Positions 1 to 12,900 of a stretch of DNA of 64,000 bases are shown one piece after another. The stretch covers positions 6,862,872-6,926,871 of the forward strand of contig NC_084807.1 of NCBI RefSeq assembly GCF_963583255.1. The letters run 5' to 3'. The position numbers and the translations under genes are program-made. The stretch's first letter is position 1; each line of letters opens with the position of its first letter. Below the pieces are notes generated by a model. The model worked only from the letters and a program-made list of their open reading frames with translations. It ran no database searches and had not been told where the DNA came from. Source of the DNA: Pyrus communis. Lineage: Eukaryota; Streptophyta; Magnoliopsida; Rosales; Rosaceae.

Positions 1-663
1 GCATTTAACTGAGAAATAAACGGCTAAGCTAACGGAAGGTATGACATTGACACAAATTCGTAAGATGAGGTATGACATTGTCAATTTTAAAAGATGAGGT
101 ATGAAAGTGTCGTGACGCCAATAGTTGAGGTAGTTTTTTGTACTTTACCCTAATTTAAATTTTGAGATTTATGAAGTTGATGTACTAAATCAAACTCATC
201 CAACGGTAATCAATTAAGCAATGAGCATTACTATTACTTTAAGATGGTGAGCAAATTTTTCTTTTTCTTTTTTTAATTCAACTCTGAAATCTTGGCTAAT
301 GTGTCTCATGTCCGGGCCTTGAGTTTGGATCTGAGTCATGCGATTTTAAGTTCCAATTCAAAGTATTACATCTTAAATCTCAAGTCTTAACCAAGTTTTT
401 AATCAATACTTTTAAAGTGTAGACATTTAATTCGAAAATAAGATGTAGGATTTTCGCTCTTTATTGAGTGCAGGAACATAAATTTGTGCTCATGGTCTCG
501 AGTTTGAGGTCTATGCCGTATGTTTTTTTTATTTTTTTCAAGTTTCGAGCTCTGCAATTAATTATTGACCTAATGCGGGTCCAAGGTTGAGACATTGTCA
601 TGTCTGAAGTTTAGGTTTAAAGGGGAGATGGCTAAAAGGTTAAATGCTAAAAAATGGTCCGTT
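1..663. other. AT-rich spacer with short direct repeats
   Basis: No gene is supported here. Positions 31-115 carry three imperfect copies of a roughly 20-base motif that begins gatgaggtatgacattg, which looks like the end of an unclassified repeat. The rest is AT-rich with homopolymer T tracts and no long open frame. Confidence 0.5.
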
Positions 664-667
664 TTGA

Positions 668-1441
668 GAGCAACTCTAGCGTGGGAGCCCTACCCCCAGG
701 CTATTTATTATTCAATCCACGTAGTGAACTGTAACTGCCTTTAATGAACAGTAACTACCTTTTGCATCTTTACTGTTGCACTTGAATAACCCTTGCAATA
801 GACAATAAAATAATAGTATTTTTTTATTTAAAAAATAATAGTACGATCCAGCAAACGTTAACCCCAGAGGCGGCGAGCATCTTGAACCACTCGATTGCCG
901 AAGTGTGTCAACGGAACCATGGCCAAACGATGCCGCTACACGTGGCAGCAACCCTTTTGTCCTACCCCACCGGTTTCCTCTGCCAAGCATGCATCAAATC
1001 TCACCCCAATTCCTCCCACCCTCTGCAGTGCCGAGCTTTGGAGCTCTGCTTCAGTGTGGCTCTGGAGCGGTTGCCCACTGCCCAAAACATGAGTCCCGAC
1101 ATGGAGCCCCCATCTCTAATGCTCTCATGGCTGCCTTGAAGTGAGCTCAGGCTCACCAGCACCGCGGCTGCCCCGAACAGTAGCAGCAACCTCTATTAGC
1201 TGTCAAATTCGGTTTTGTCAGAACCCACGTCTCTATGACCCTCAAAAAGAGTGGAGACGTCGTCCTGACGTCAGCCCACGTCAGATTGCCTTCAGGCGCT
1301 CGGCTCGGCATGAATCGACGGGCCTGGCGCTTGAGCCTGCTCGGGCTCCCTTGCCAGCCAACACTGGACTTCCTCCCTCGGGCAATCCAACCCTGTTCCG
1401 GAGCCCGTCCCTTGAGCAGGAGCTCCCGCTGGAGCTGCTTT
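668..1441. mobile_element. TIR-like element carrying a gene fragment
   Basis: Near-matching inverted ends are visible: about 668-688 on the left and 1421-1441 on the right, both reading roughly AGCARCTCYAGCG-GGAGC toward the interior. Between them is a GC-rich block with a host-gene fragment (842-1212), which contrasts with the AT-rich flanks. No transposase is present and I could not settle a target-site duplication, so the class (MULE, hAT or other) is open. The exact ends may shift by a few bases. Confidence 0.5.
842..1212 (+). pseudogene. SMAX1/SMXL N-terminal fragment
   Basis: The plus-strand translation matches the N-terminal double Clp-N region of plant SMAX1-type proteins, HSP101-related regulators that are degraded in karrikin/strigolactone signalling. 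Recognisable stretches include TLTPEAASILNHSIAE, HGQTMPLHVAATLL, then ACIKSHPNSSHPLQCRALEL and FSVALERLPTAQN. The match starts a few residues after the usual initiator and stops after the LLAVK position. A frame change near 1110-1120, a TGA in place of the arginine of ALMAALKRAQ (about 1141) and a TAG in the glutamine run (about 1180) make it non-coding. No ATPase domains follow. It is best read as a captured exon-1 fragment; family identity is firm, the individual SMXL member is not. Confidence 0.8.
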
Positions 1442-1809
1442 GATAAAAAAAAATCCATCTCCGATAAAAAGCTGCGCAAAAAGTAACCCACCATGTCAAA
1501 AATTGTCCAAAAGGAACGGGCTGGCTACTTTCAGCCCCACTCGAAGCCCGATTTGCCATCCTCTACAATGTTTTCCAATGGATGAGATGGACCCAAGCAT
1601 GATCAACATGCTAAAACTATTTCCACATAATGTTTTACAAAAGAAGCATCAGAGTGGGCTGCTCGAAGGCATCAAAATAACATTTTCAATTTCATAATTG
1701 ATACCTTTTGGTTTTTGTAGAAGTTAGCTGTCAGAAGGAATTAAAAAAAAAAAAAAAGAGTTAAATTTTTATTAATTTTTTTTCTTCTATAAATGCCTAT
1801 GGTATTTCT
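1442..1809. other. Spacer before the gypsy element
   Basis: AT-rich sequence with an A-tract near 1741-1758 and no supported gene. The last five bases, TTTCT at 1805-1809, are the left target-site duplication of the following retrotransposon. Confidence 0.6.
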
Positions 1810-3873
1810 TGACACACCCCGTCCCGAAGGAGGGCATGCTGGCCGTCACGTGAGAGTGACGTAACCATTTGCACAGTTCGGAAGCTTTAAAATATACAAC
1901 TTCTAAGATGAAACACCCGAAGGTGAGTCCTCATTTTTGGCCATTCTGTCAGAACACCGTTGAATTTCCTCGTAGTCACCACACCTTTTCAATCCATGAA
2001 CCTGGAGGGGCGCAAAACAAAGTTGAGTGGGTCAGCAAAGCAAACTTATTCAAAACCTTCTTTTCTCTTTTGAATATACTAACCCCTCGCCGTAAAACAA
2101 ATATAGTTTCCCAGAAAATGAACATATATACGTATGTATAGATATGTCAATCATGCTCCATGATATTCCATTCATGCTCACAATATGCCATTCATGCTCA
2201 CAATATGCCATTCATGCTTGAGAATATGCCACAACAGAATCTCATAATCAAATATAAATGCTCAAGCGTAATTCACATCAATAACATATAATCTAGCAGC
2301 CGGGAGTCACCTAACGTGACCTGTACGGCTGCATCTAGAGCTCCAATCTCAACTCAATATCTGAATCTGCACACGAGTCGGAACCACCTAATGTGGTCTG
2401 TACGACAGGACTGGGTGTAATATATACGCTCTAGTGCTACGATCACGTGAAGACTGTGCGAATAATCGCGGGTCACCTACGAGTCGGAACCACCTAATGT
2501 GGTCTGTACGACAAGGCTTGCACCTAACTTGGATCCAAGGCGAGCGTGTGGTGCTGGTGAACATCACGTGAAGGACTGTGCCCTGGCCCTGGGCGGGAGC
2601 ACTAACACCGGGGTGCAGATTATGAGCTCTCTAAACATCTCAACTACTACTATTGCATACAAACATGAATACCACTTACCTGGCACTTACCTGGGCCTCC
2701 TCAGCACCATGCAACAGTATGCATAATTATGGTAATGCACATATTAAAATATGATGCATATATGACAGGATATATAATTCGTATTTCTTTTAAAATACGT
2801 TTTCTGGGAAATACGTCAAGCATACGTATATATATATATATATACTGAAAAATAACTGCCCACTCACATATCACATCGACGTCTCGTAGGTCCCTGAGCC
2901 TCCCCTAGATTGGTTACATTCTTCCTCTGTATAATTTTCACCTATACAAAAAGTAACCAAATTGACGTTATTTAACGCGCATACACCAAACATTCGTCCA
3001 TAACTTTCTCATACGTTACTCAATTTGGGTGTATGAATATACCACGGTGATCTACACGACGTCACGAACGCGTGACAATTTTCAGAACTCAATTTGGAGC
3101 TCTCACGCGCCCCCACGCGCACTGTTCACGCGCTGCCCACGCGCGCGTCTTCTTCCTCGCGTCGCCGGACTGGTTTCGCCGGAAATAGTGTTTTGCCGGA
3201 ATTTCTGGGTAAATTTCAAAGTGTCATAACTTCTTCATTTCTTAACCATTTTCAACGTACTATATATCAAAATGAAGGTATTGACGAGACGAACACATCC
3301 ATACCTGTCTCGACCCCTAACTCGCCGTGGTTTCGCCGGAAAAAGCCCCGACAGCTCCGGCCAACTTTGAACACGACGATCCCGACGTCCAAACTTCTCC
3401 AACGAAGTACTCCGAGGCTCCTTGGGACCTCACTAACACATCTACAAGCTTCAAAAGTCCAAAAACTAACTAGATTAATCTTTCATGAACAGTACTCGAA
3501 ATCGGAATACCTCGAATCGACACGAAAACGAAGGATTTCTCACCTGAAAATGGTATGGTTGCACTCGTACGAGCTTCACGAGTTCGATGGTGTCCTTAGT
3601 TTCTTCGATCCATCAAGGTTTGGGTGATTTGTGTGTTGTCCGTACGTTTTTGAAGAAAGAAGGAGGAAGAACGGAGCTTGGGAGAGAGAGAGAGAGAAGT
3701 GACAGAAAAGAGACAGAGGGAGAGGAAAACACGGGAGAGTGAAACGGGGTGTATGAGTGTGTGTGTGGTCCTACAACACCACACAACACAAAACTACACG
3801 TAAAATAACGAACTAGGGGTAAAATTTGTAATTTCAAATGTACGTTTCAATATTTCCGGGACGGGATGTCACA
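1810..3873 (-). repeat. 3' LTR (left copy) of the gypsy element
   Basis: 2064 bp, TG...CA ends. It includes a 20-bp tandem motif (2171-2220), two copies of a roughly 40-bp block with the core cggaaccacctaatgtgg (about 2378 and 2482), a TA-rich tract (2826-2843) that could be a promoter element, and a GA-rich end. The open frames inside it occur unchanged in the right copy and match no protein known to me, so they are not called as genes. Confidence 0.92.
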
Positions 3874-3939
3874 ACCTACCCTCCTTAATAGAATTTCGTC
3901 CCGAAATTCAAAACAACCAATCAACAACCCCTAGTGGTC

Positions 3940-4120
3940 AAAGAACAATCTAGAATACAAATTCCTCGTCTGATCTTCTGTCTCCCATGTAGCTTCCTCG
4001 ACTGACTGATTTCTCCACAAATTCTTTACCAATTACACTGTCTTAATTCTCAATACATTCTTTTTCCAATCCAAGGTCGTCCTTGGTTCCTCAACCAGTC
4101 TAATCCGGATTAATTCTCAA
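3940..4120 (-). pseudogene. Integrase C-terminal / chromodomain-like remnant
   Basis: The minus-strand frame reads LWRNQSVEEATWETEDQ, close to the end of chromodomain tails in plant chromovirus (Tekay/Del-type) integrases, which help target integration to chromatin. It lies next to the 3' LTR where that domain is expected. Frames upstream (4120-5400 region) are broken and only weakly integrase-like. Confidence 0.6.
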
Positions 4121-5456
4121 TAGTTGCACCGGAACTCCATGTGACGAATCTGCCACCTAGTGACAACGCATCGAAATATAATACATTATGCACCTTAGCC
4201 AATTCTGAAGACATCACCACTTGTATGCAACTTCATCGATTCCTTTAGTGGTCAAAAATGGTCTGATGTGTTTAAGACTTATTTTGTCTCCTTTCCAAAT
4301 CTCACTATTTCTTTTCGTGATGAAATTTCTAAAAATGTTGAATCATGAAACACATCATGCTCTTACAATAACTCTGGAAGTAATTCAAGCAACTTCACCT
4401 ACTCTTCGATGATCACATAAAGTCCGAGGTACTTAGGACTTAATTTGCTTTCCTTTCCAAGCCGTATCATACTTTTCTAAAGTGAAAACTTCAAAATTAT
4501 AAGATCATCTACGTTAAACACTCGATTAGTGACATGTTCAACTATTAATCTCTTTTGCCAGTCTTGGCTACTCTCAGGTTAAACTTAATCACCTGACTAC
4601 TTTGAGAAGACTCATCCATAGTTTCAGGGCCTACCAAAACTCTTTCATGATCGAATCTTCTCTATCCAGAAGTATTTCTTCCACAATTCAACAAAAATCG
4701 ACACATTTCATGGTCCTTATGGCGTTACTTTGGAAACTGTGCAACCAACATACTTAAGAAATTCAGCAGTTCCGTAACCCAAATCTCTTCTCCATAAAAC
4801 ATATAAGTACTGTTGTACTGTGGTTGTTACTCAACACTGGAGTAAATGTACTAACTTAGTACATTGATCAACTATCACTTCAAGTTCAATCATAACCATC
4901 ATATTCTCGAACTCAGCAATCTTTCTTTTTCCCTTCTTTCTTTGCCTTGGTTAATTCTTAATTTTCTTCGTCAACCATTTGAGTCTTGAGTACGACCTTA
5001 CTAAAAAGACTTAACTTGAAAATTAGCAATTACAACTTCTTCTCAAACTTCCATTCTCAACTTTACTTCAGTTGATTTCCAATCCACAAGAAGATAATCT
5101 TGGCAAGCGTGCCAGACATCAACTCCTACCACAGTCTTTTCACCAAGTGCATCAGCTAGAACAATTTTACGATCACCCTGGTCGTACATTTATGTTCATT
5201 AAACAATTCAATCCATCTTCGCTGTCTCATATCAAAATCCTTCCAAGTAATGGATATTGGAGACTTTTTGGATTCGTAAAAATCTTGCATTCTTACCAAA
5301 TATAATGTCTTCATAACTTCACAGCAAGAATGGTAATCATGACTTCCAAATCACCAGTAGGGTAATTCATTTCATGAGGTTCCTTTTGTCGTGAAACGTA
5401 TGTAATCACCCTAACATTTGCATCAACATGCATCCAATACCATTCAAGAAACATCA

Positions 5457-6250
5457 CTAAAATTTATGATTACCACTATCTTCTGGGAATACTAAAATAC
5501 GTGCATGAGTGAGGAAATACTTCAGTTGTTGAATTCTTTGCTCACAATTTCCTTCCCACTCATACATAACCTCTTTTCTCAACAATCTTGCCAATGACAA
5601 AGCAATGACTGAAAAATCTTTCACGAACCGTCCATGATAGCTTGTTAAGCTAGGATAACTCCGAATCCCAATCACGATTCGTGGTTGTTCTAAATTCTCA
5701 ATTTCTGCTTCCTTTTATGGATTCACTTGAATACCTGAAGCAGATATAATATATCTCAAAAATGCTACTTGATTCATCCAACCTTGGCATTTGCTAAACT
5801 TAGCATACAATCGAAGTTCCCTCGATCTTTGCAATACCAATTTAAGATGTTTAGCATACTTGGCTCTAGTCTTATCAATCTTTTCAATAGCAACAACAAC
5901 AAATCGGTCTAGATATCATTGGAATACTTTATTCATCAAATTCATAAAGTAGTAGATGCATTCGTCACTCCGAATGGCATCACCAAAACTTGAAATGACC
6001 TTAACGAGTCCTGAAAGTTATCATAAGGGCATCCTCACCGATAATCTTCAGCTAATAATATCCAGACCTCAAGTCCATCTTAGAAAATATACAACCACCT
6101 AGAAGCTGATCAAACAACCATCAATGTGAGGTTACGAATAACGGTTTTCAATTGTTACTCGATTCAACTGCTTATAATCAAAGCACAGCCTTAACGTCCA
6201 TTTTCTTCCTCACCAATAACCTGGGGTTCCCCCAACGTAATGTACTAGGT
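5457..6250 (-). pseudogene. Gypsy reverse transcriptase / RNase H remnant
   Basis: The minus-strand frame at 5457-5675 contains SLTSYHGRFVKDFSVIALSL, then CEQRIQQLKYFLTHA and VFPEDSGN, the connection from Ty3/gypsy RT to RNase H. Upstream, broken frames at about 6060-6200 recall the DQLLGG...SKMDLRSGY region of the RT. The catalytic YVDD-type motif is not in an intact frame. This enzyme would copy element RNA to DNA, but this copy cannot. Confidence 0.75.
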
Positions 6251-6306
6251 TGAATAAAAACCTTTATCAACCAATTTCCAATTCTCTTAGTTCAAAAGGC
6301 AACATT

Positions 6307-6549
6307 CTATAATATAAGGTTTGTACCTGGAGACAAATCCATAGTGAACTCTACATCTTTAACTGACAACAATCCAGGTAAATTCTCAGGGAAAACGTCA
6401 GGTAAATGTTTGACTACTCCCACTTCTTCCACGCTACTAGAAGTGACATCTTTTAGCACCACGTGAGATAAGTATCCTTGGCAGCCTTTTAATAATAATC
6501 TCTTTGCTCTCACAACATAAATAACGGCCTGCCTCACTCCACTTTGCAT
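6307..6549 (-). pseudogene. Gypsy protease-RT linker remnant
   Basis: The 80-residue minus frame includes VVKHLPDVFPENLPGL and VEFTMDLSPGTNLI, matching the conserved sequence between protease and RT in plant gypsy polyproteins. It sits upstream of the RT remnant in element orientation, as expected. Confidence 0.75.
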
Positions 6550-7095
6550 ACTTACAAAAGTAATCTCTAGTCATCCAGACCGATGGAAAATAACATATAA
6601 TCAATTCAACATTCGGCTATAAACATAGCTCATACTCTTTCATTCTAATCAACTCAGCCCTCGGCGGCATATATAACTCATAATCAACTCATCATATCAT
6701 GTATATCTTGCACACATTCAGTACCACCTCGCGTGGTCTGCAACTCGTCACTGTATATAACATAATATGCTCTAGAATAACATCGAATCTACAATCTAAT
6801 GGAACAAAAGTAGCTAGCAACGATACATACTCTACTAATATCGAGCACTCTAAATAAGTACGATACTAACATAGGATAACCTACCGGTTTGCTTGCTTAA
6901 CGAATCCACGAATAAGTTATTAATATTACGGTCTGCAGCCCGCAATACTGATAAATCATCGTTGTCTCGATAAGTAAGCAACAACTCTCGAGGGTGTAAT
7001 ATTACTATTTTGCCACTCATTAGGAAATACATACACACATCTCAACCGCGTTTATTTACTACTTTCAAGGCAATAACATTAATAACGTAAAATTT

Positions 7096-8260
7096 CTACA
7101 TTATTAACAAATAGACTCTAGCTAAGTCATTAAGAATAATTATCGTACCCTTAATCAAATCCAAATAATTCTGAGTATCTTGCAGTGATGTGTGGTTAAC
7201 ACATCCCTGGGCTTGTTGTTGTCTCCCACAACCTCTATTAGTGTAAATACTTCTTTCATGTACACCACGGCCTAACTGACCATAATTAATAGATCCAGGA
7301 ACTTGCTGGATCGGCGCCAGTTGTGGCAAAGAAAACTGCTAGGGCTTCTGTTGGTTTTGGACATAATTTGCAGTTCTATGTCCCATCTATCCACTTGTAA
7401 AGCGTCCAATGCTTTCTTACCTACATTCTCAAAGGTGTCCATTATTGTACCTACAGCCCAAAGGTACATTTCTTTTACCAAAATCACCTTGTCTTTGAGA
7501 TCTGGGATTACCAATACATCTATCACTTTGACTTTGACCAATGGCATTAAAACCTTTGCCAAAAGAACTAGAATCAGCTTCACTTCTTTTGAAGTTCCGA
7601 ATCTTTCTATATTCTTGATATGACGAATCATTAACTTTATCGTCCTCTTTTGATTCCCATTCTTTTATCATTCTTCTTTACTCTCGCTGAACATGTTCTC
7701 AGAGTCCTCAAGGCTCAACAACATCTTGTATACTCCTGGTAAGAATTACAATGGATAGTGGTCACCCAAAGTACCACTGCCTTATGCCACCCAGCCTAAA
7801 ACAATATAACACTTCAATCAAAATAGCAGCAATATTCGAATGGGACGAGGCAAGTCTGAGAACTTTCTATAATACTCATTGATCGTCAGCTTTCCTTGTC
7901 TCACATTTGCAAACTCTTGCTTTCTACCATCATAAGATGCCAAAGGAAATAATTCTTTTCTTTAAACAAGTCCTTAAACAATTCTTAACCGGCTGTTTCC
8001 TCCGGTGACAACGAATTATACTCCTGTTTCCACCAGGATACAAGTTCATAACTCAAACCAGGTAGTCATCTTGACTTACCTTCAAAAGATAGATTTCCTT
8101 AACTTGCATAATCCAAAATGTCTTTTCCAATCGGTTAATCCATCACTTTGTTCCCTTAGGTTCATCATTTCATAAGGTGATTCAAATTCAACTCATAACC
8201 CATCTTAAAATGTCCCTTTTTGATAATATACTGAATCACCAAAATAATAGTTTCCCCTAA
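7096..8260 (-). pseudogene. Gypsy gag / nucleocapsid remnant
   Basis: Overlapping broken minus frames (7096-7329, 7272-7631, 7429-7671) show a basic gag C-terminal region rich in K, R, S and G and a weak zinc-knuckle area. The part near 7680-8260 also resembles gag (CAAAC-rich complement, broken). The assignment rests mainly on location between the primer site and the protease region. Confidence 0.55.
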
Positions 8261-8385
8261 CAACTAAATCAGGGAGACTAAATTCCTCTAACTACGTGGT
8301 TTGCTACGAGGCGGTGTAGTTCTGACAGAATTCACTAGAACTTCTCAAGATGTCCAAGATTGAAACTTAGGCTCTGATACCAACT

Positions 8386-10449
8386 TGACACACCCCGTCC
8401 CGAAGGAGGGCATGCTGGCCGTCACGTGAGAGTGACGTAACCATTTGCACAGTTCGGAAGCTTTAAAATATACAACTTCTAAGATGAAACACCCGAAGGT
8501 GAGTCCTCATTTTTGGCCATTCTGTCAGAACACCGTTGAATTTCCTCGTAGTCACCACACCTTTTCAATCCATGAACCTGGAGGGGCGCAAAACAAAGTT
8601 GAGTGGGTCAGCAAAGCAAACTTATTCAAAACCTTCTTTTCTCTTTTGAATATACTAACCCCTCGCCGTAAAACAAATATAGTTTCCCAGAAAATGAACA
8701 TATATACGTATGTATAGATATGTCAATCATGCTCCATGATATTCCATTCATGCTCACAATATGCCATTCATGCTCACAATATGCCATTCATGCTTGAGAA
8801 TATGCCACAACAGAATCTCATAATCAAATATAAATGCTCAAGCGTAATTCACATCAATAACATATAATCTAGCAGCCGGGAGTCACCTAACGTGACCTGT
8901 ACGGCTGCATCTAGAGCTCCAATCTCAACTCAATATCTGAATCTGCACACGAGTCGGAACCACCTAATGTGGTCTGTACGACAGGACTGGGTGTAATATA
9001 TACGCTCTAGTGCTACGATCACGTGAAGACTGTGCGAATAATCGCGGGTCACCTACGAGTCGGAACCACCTAATGTGGTCTGTACGACAAGGCTTGCACC
9101 TAACTTGGATCCAAGGCGAGCGTGTGGTGCTGGTGAACATCACGTGAAGGACTGTGCCCTGGCCCTGGGCGGGAGCACTAACACCGGGGTGCAGATTATG
9201 AGCTCTCTAAACATCTCAACTACTACTATTGCATACAAACATGAATACCACTTACCTGGCACTTACCTGGGCCTCCTCAGCACCATGCAACAGTATGCAT
9301 AATTATGGTAATGCACATATTAAAATATGATGCATATATGACAGGATATATAATTCGTATTTCTTTTAAAATACGTTTTCTGGGAAATACGTCAAGCATA
9401 CGTATATATATATATATATACTGAAAAATAACTGCCCACTCACATATCACATCGACGTCTCGTAGGTCCCTGAGCCTCCCCTAGATTGGTTACATTCTTC
9501 CTCTGTATAATTTTCACCTATACAAAAAGTAACCAAATTGACGTTATTTAACGCGCATACACCAAACATTCGTCCATAACTTTCTCATACGTTACTCAAT
9601 TTGGGTGTATGAATATACCACGGTGATCTACACGACGTCACGAACGCGTGACAATTTTCAGAACTCAATTTGGAGCTCTCACGCGCCCCCACGCGCACTG
9701 TTCACGCGCTGCCCACGCGCGCGTCTTCTTCCTCGCGTCGCCGGACTGGTTTCGCCGGAAATAGTGTTTTGCCGGAATTTCTGGGTAAATTTCAAAGTGT
9801 CATAACTTCTTCATTTCTTAACCATTTTCAACGTACTATATATCAAAATGAAGGTATTGACGAGACGAACACATCCATACCTGTCTCGACCCCTAACTCG
9901 CCGTGGTTTCGCCGGAAAAAGCCCCGACAGCTCCGGCCAACTTTGAACACGACGATCCCGACGTCCAAACTTCTCCAACGAAGTACTCCGAGGCTCCTTG
10001 GGACCTCACTAACACATCTACAAGCTTCAAAAGTCCAAAAACTAACTAGATTAATCTTTCATGAACAGTACTCGAAATCGGAATACCTCGAATCGACACG
10101 AAAACGAAGGATTTCTCACCTGAAAATGGTATGGTTGCACTCGTACGAGCTTCACGAGTTCGATGGTGTCCTTAGTTTCTTCGATCCATCAAGGTTTGGG
10201 TGATTTGTGTGTTGTCCGTACGTTTTTGAAGAAAGAAGGAGGAAGAACGGAGCTTGGGAGAGAGAGAGAGAGAAGTGACAGAAAAGAGACAGAGGGAGAG
10301 GAAAACACGGGAGAGTGAAACGGGGTGTATGAGTGTGTGTGTGGTCCTACAACACCACACAACACAAAACTACACGTAAAATAACGAACTAGGGGTAAAA
10401 TTTGTAATTTCAAATGTACGTTTCAATATTTCCGGGACGGGATGTCACA
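8386..10449 (-). repeat. 5' LTR (right copy) of the gypsy element
   Basis: It is offset exactly 6576 bases from the left LTR, has the same length, and I saw no difference between the two copies. In element orientation this is the promoter-bearing LTR. A TA-rich tract at about 9402-9420 is a candidate TATA region. The primer site abuts it at 8371-8385. Confidence 0.92.
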
Positions 10450-10454
10450 TTTCT

Positions 10455-11036
10455 ACACTATTCTTCACATTCTTTTAGCGATAAATGGCACCCAAGATAT
10501 GTTTGGATAACTTTTCTTAATGTGATAGTTTAATTTAATTAACCAATAAAGTTAAAGAAAAACTTAAAAATAATAAAATTATTGAGGGGCTATGTTTTAG
10601 CCAGTTAGAGATGATATATAAATATGGTCTGATACTATTCATTTAAATATAATTTTTTATAGAGTTATAATTCTGAACAGAACTATATTTAGCCTCTTTC
10701 AGTTGGAGATTGCTTAAGGGCTCGTTTGGTTCGCATATTAGAGTCTAAAGAATGGGATCAAATTTTTTTTTTCATGTCTAATGAGTATAATTATGAGAAT
10801 GATGATAGGCAGGTAAGAAAATTCTAATCGAGTATAAGAAGCCACTCATAAAGATACAATGAGTTTAGAAAGCGAGAAAATAAAAAACATGCCTCAAAGG
10901 CGAAGTTTTAAAAGGCGTGCATGGCCTAGGGCCAAGACATTTAGGCGGGGCGCGTGAGGAGACTTAGGCTTTTCTAAAAATAAAAATTTAAATAAACTTA
11001 TTATATAACATATAAATAAAGGTGCATTTATACATA
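10455..11036. other. AT-rich spacer
   Basis: No coding evidence. A MITE-like phrase (gggctcgtttggttcg, about 10719-10734) is present, but I found no clear partner terminus. Confidence 0.4.
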
Positions 11037-11236
11037 AAAAAATGGAGTAATTAAGATTCCTCACATTTTTTCATACCGACTCCATTTTTTCTACCTTTGT
11101 TTAGACTAAAACATCTATTTATTTAATATTTATCCATAAAAATGGAGTAATTAAGATTCCTCACATTTTTTCATACCGACTCCATTTTTTCTACCTTTGT
11201 TTAGACTAAAACATCTATTTATTTAATATTTATCCA
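11037..11236. repeat. Two-copy 100-bp tandem repeat
   Basis: The unit beginning aatggagtaattaagattcc at 11041 recurs at 11141 with no difference seen over about 96 bases, giving a period of 100. It is followed by CA/TA dinucleotides (11251-11277). Confidence 0.9.
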
Positions 11237-11469
11237 TTTTTGTTCAAATACACACACACATATATATATATATATATCCATTAAGTTAGCTGACAAATTT
11301 TAAATTCGTGGCTTTATTAAAAACATTAAGTTAACTAATTCCTCATTATCATTAAAAAAAAAGTTTAACTTTATGTTTCTCTTATTATATTTAATTAGTC
11401 TATTCTTTCATTAAAAAAATTTATTAACACTTTCATAAGAAAACTTCTTTAATTTGATAAAATTCTACG

Positions 11470-11745
11470 TATATAACAACAATAAAGCCTTATCCCACTA
11501 AGTGGAGTCGGCTGTATGAATCCTAGAATGCCATTGCGCTCGGTGATGTGCCAAGTTTTCCTTTAGATCCAAGTACTCCAAGTCTTTTCTTAGAGTCTCT
11601 TTTCAAGTCTTCATAGGTCTATCTCTACCTCTTCGGCCCTGAACTTCTATCTCGTAATCGCATCTTCTAATCGGAGCGTCTGTGGGCCTTCGTCTGGGGC
11701 CGTAGAGACTTCTTTTTGAACGACTCCACTCAAAATTTTACGTAT
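11470..11745. repeat. LINE (RTE-like) 3'-region fragment
   Basis: Contains a sequence very common in plant genomes (caataaagccttatcccact, then gtggagtcggctgtatgaat) that I associate with the end of RTE-type non-LTR retrotransposons. It is higher in GC than its surroundings and has no intact frame. The class is from memory, not from a search. Confidence 0.5.
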
Positions 11746-12900
11746 AGTTATATATAAAAATGTATTTAAAACTTATGGTACATTTAAAAATCAATGTATC
11801 GATTTTTGGTACGTTTAGATTTTAAATGTACCAAGAAACAAAATTTACCATAAAATCAAATGTACTCATATTACAGTTAATCAAACTTACCAATATAATC
11901 AAACAATCATAAAATCAAACGTACCACAAATAAAATTGTAGAAAAAAAAAATGTTTAATCAAATTCTTGAAAGGAACAAATGTTTAATCAACAAAAATGA
12001 AAAACGAGGCGCCTACATCAAAACGTCCCTAAAAAATTATGTATTATATTGGGATACATAAATTGTAAAATAAAATGACATATAGATTATACAATATCAT
12101 AACATATTGAAAGTACAGGAGACAAGAATTTAATGAGTGTTCATCCAATTATTCAACAAGTCTTGTACAATTTATTAAAAAATAAAAAATATAATGAAAG
12201 TCATCTATGTTATGTCTAAGTTAGAGTTGCAATCTAGGCGGGTCTAGACGAACACCTAGGTTGGTCTATGCCCCTTTCGTAATTTTTAAAAGTTTAGGGA
12301 TTAATCAAAGCGGTGGCTAGCTGCTTAATGCCTAAACGGGGATTTATATAAAAAAAAAAAGTGCTAAATATGAAATCTTAGATTATGATCATCAGCTTGT
12401 TATAACATATATATACTACTAAATAGTTACTTAGAAGCTATATCGCAATTACAAGCAACTAATCATTAAAGATAGGTGTTAAAATAGCTCTAACTAAAAT
12501 CCCAAAAATAACGAGGCAATTCTTTATATTCGGTAATATCTTTTGCAATCTCATGCTAAGGTTGTTATAGAATGAGATTGTTCATAAGATAAGAAAATTA
12601 TGCAAGGTGATGGCAAAAAGAAACTAAATAAAGAAAAATAAGAATTGAAATTTAGAATTCATTATCTTTTAGTGCGAGGAGACATCTAAAATTTCCAAAA
12701 CCCCAAACAATCTCACAAGAAAAAGGCACTAAACACAGAAAAAGCAGTCTAAATATTTCATTAATCAAAACATCCAAATTCGACCTTACTTCCAGCAAGA
12801 AGTGGGATTTATAGCATTTATAATTTACATTCAGAAAAATTGAAAAGACAAAATGAAATAAAGCTTCAACTAAAGCCCTCAGAAAACTGAAACTACAAAA
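11746..12900. other. AT-rich spacer
   Basis: Very AT-rich, with recurrent tttggtacgtt/aatgtacca words (11770-11930) and A-tracts. No gene is supported; the minus-strand frame at 12652-12924 has no recognisable domain. Confidence 0.5.

Larger units (their letters stand above)
1810..10449 (-). mobile_element. Complete Ty3/gypsy LTR retrotransposon, coding decayed
   Basis: An 8640-bp element with two 2064-bp LTRs (1810-3873 and 8386-10449) that begin TGACACACC and end TGTCACA. It is flanked by a 5-bp duplication TTTCT (1805-1809 and 10450-10454). Orientation is minus: a tRNA-Met-type primer site (TTGGTATCAGAGC when read on the minus strand, 8371-8385) adjoins the right LTR, and a purine tract (minus-strand aaggagggtaggt, 3874-3886) adjoins the left LTR. 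The internal 4.5 kb still shows gag, protease-linker, RT/RNase H and a chromodomain-like tail in gypsy order, but split by many stops and shifts. The LTRs look identical, so insertion seems recent although the coding is dead, which points to mobilisation in trans. Confidence 0.92.

Noticed and set aside
3094..3627. 177-codon open frame in the LTR, repeated at 9670-10203
   Set aside because: Lies inside both LTR copies, opposite to the element's direction, with no recognisable domain; treated as chance.
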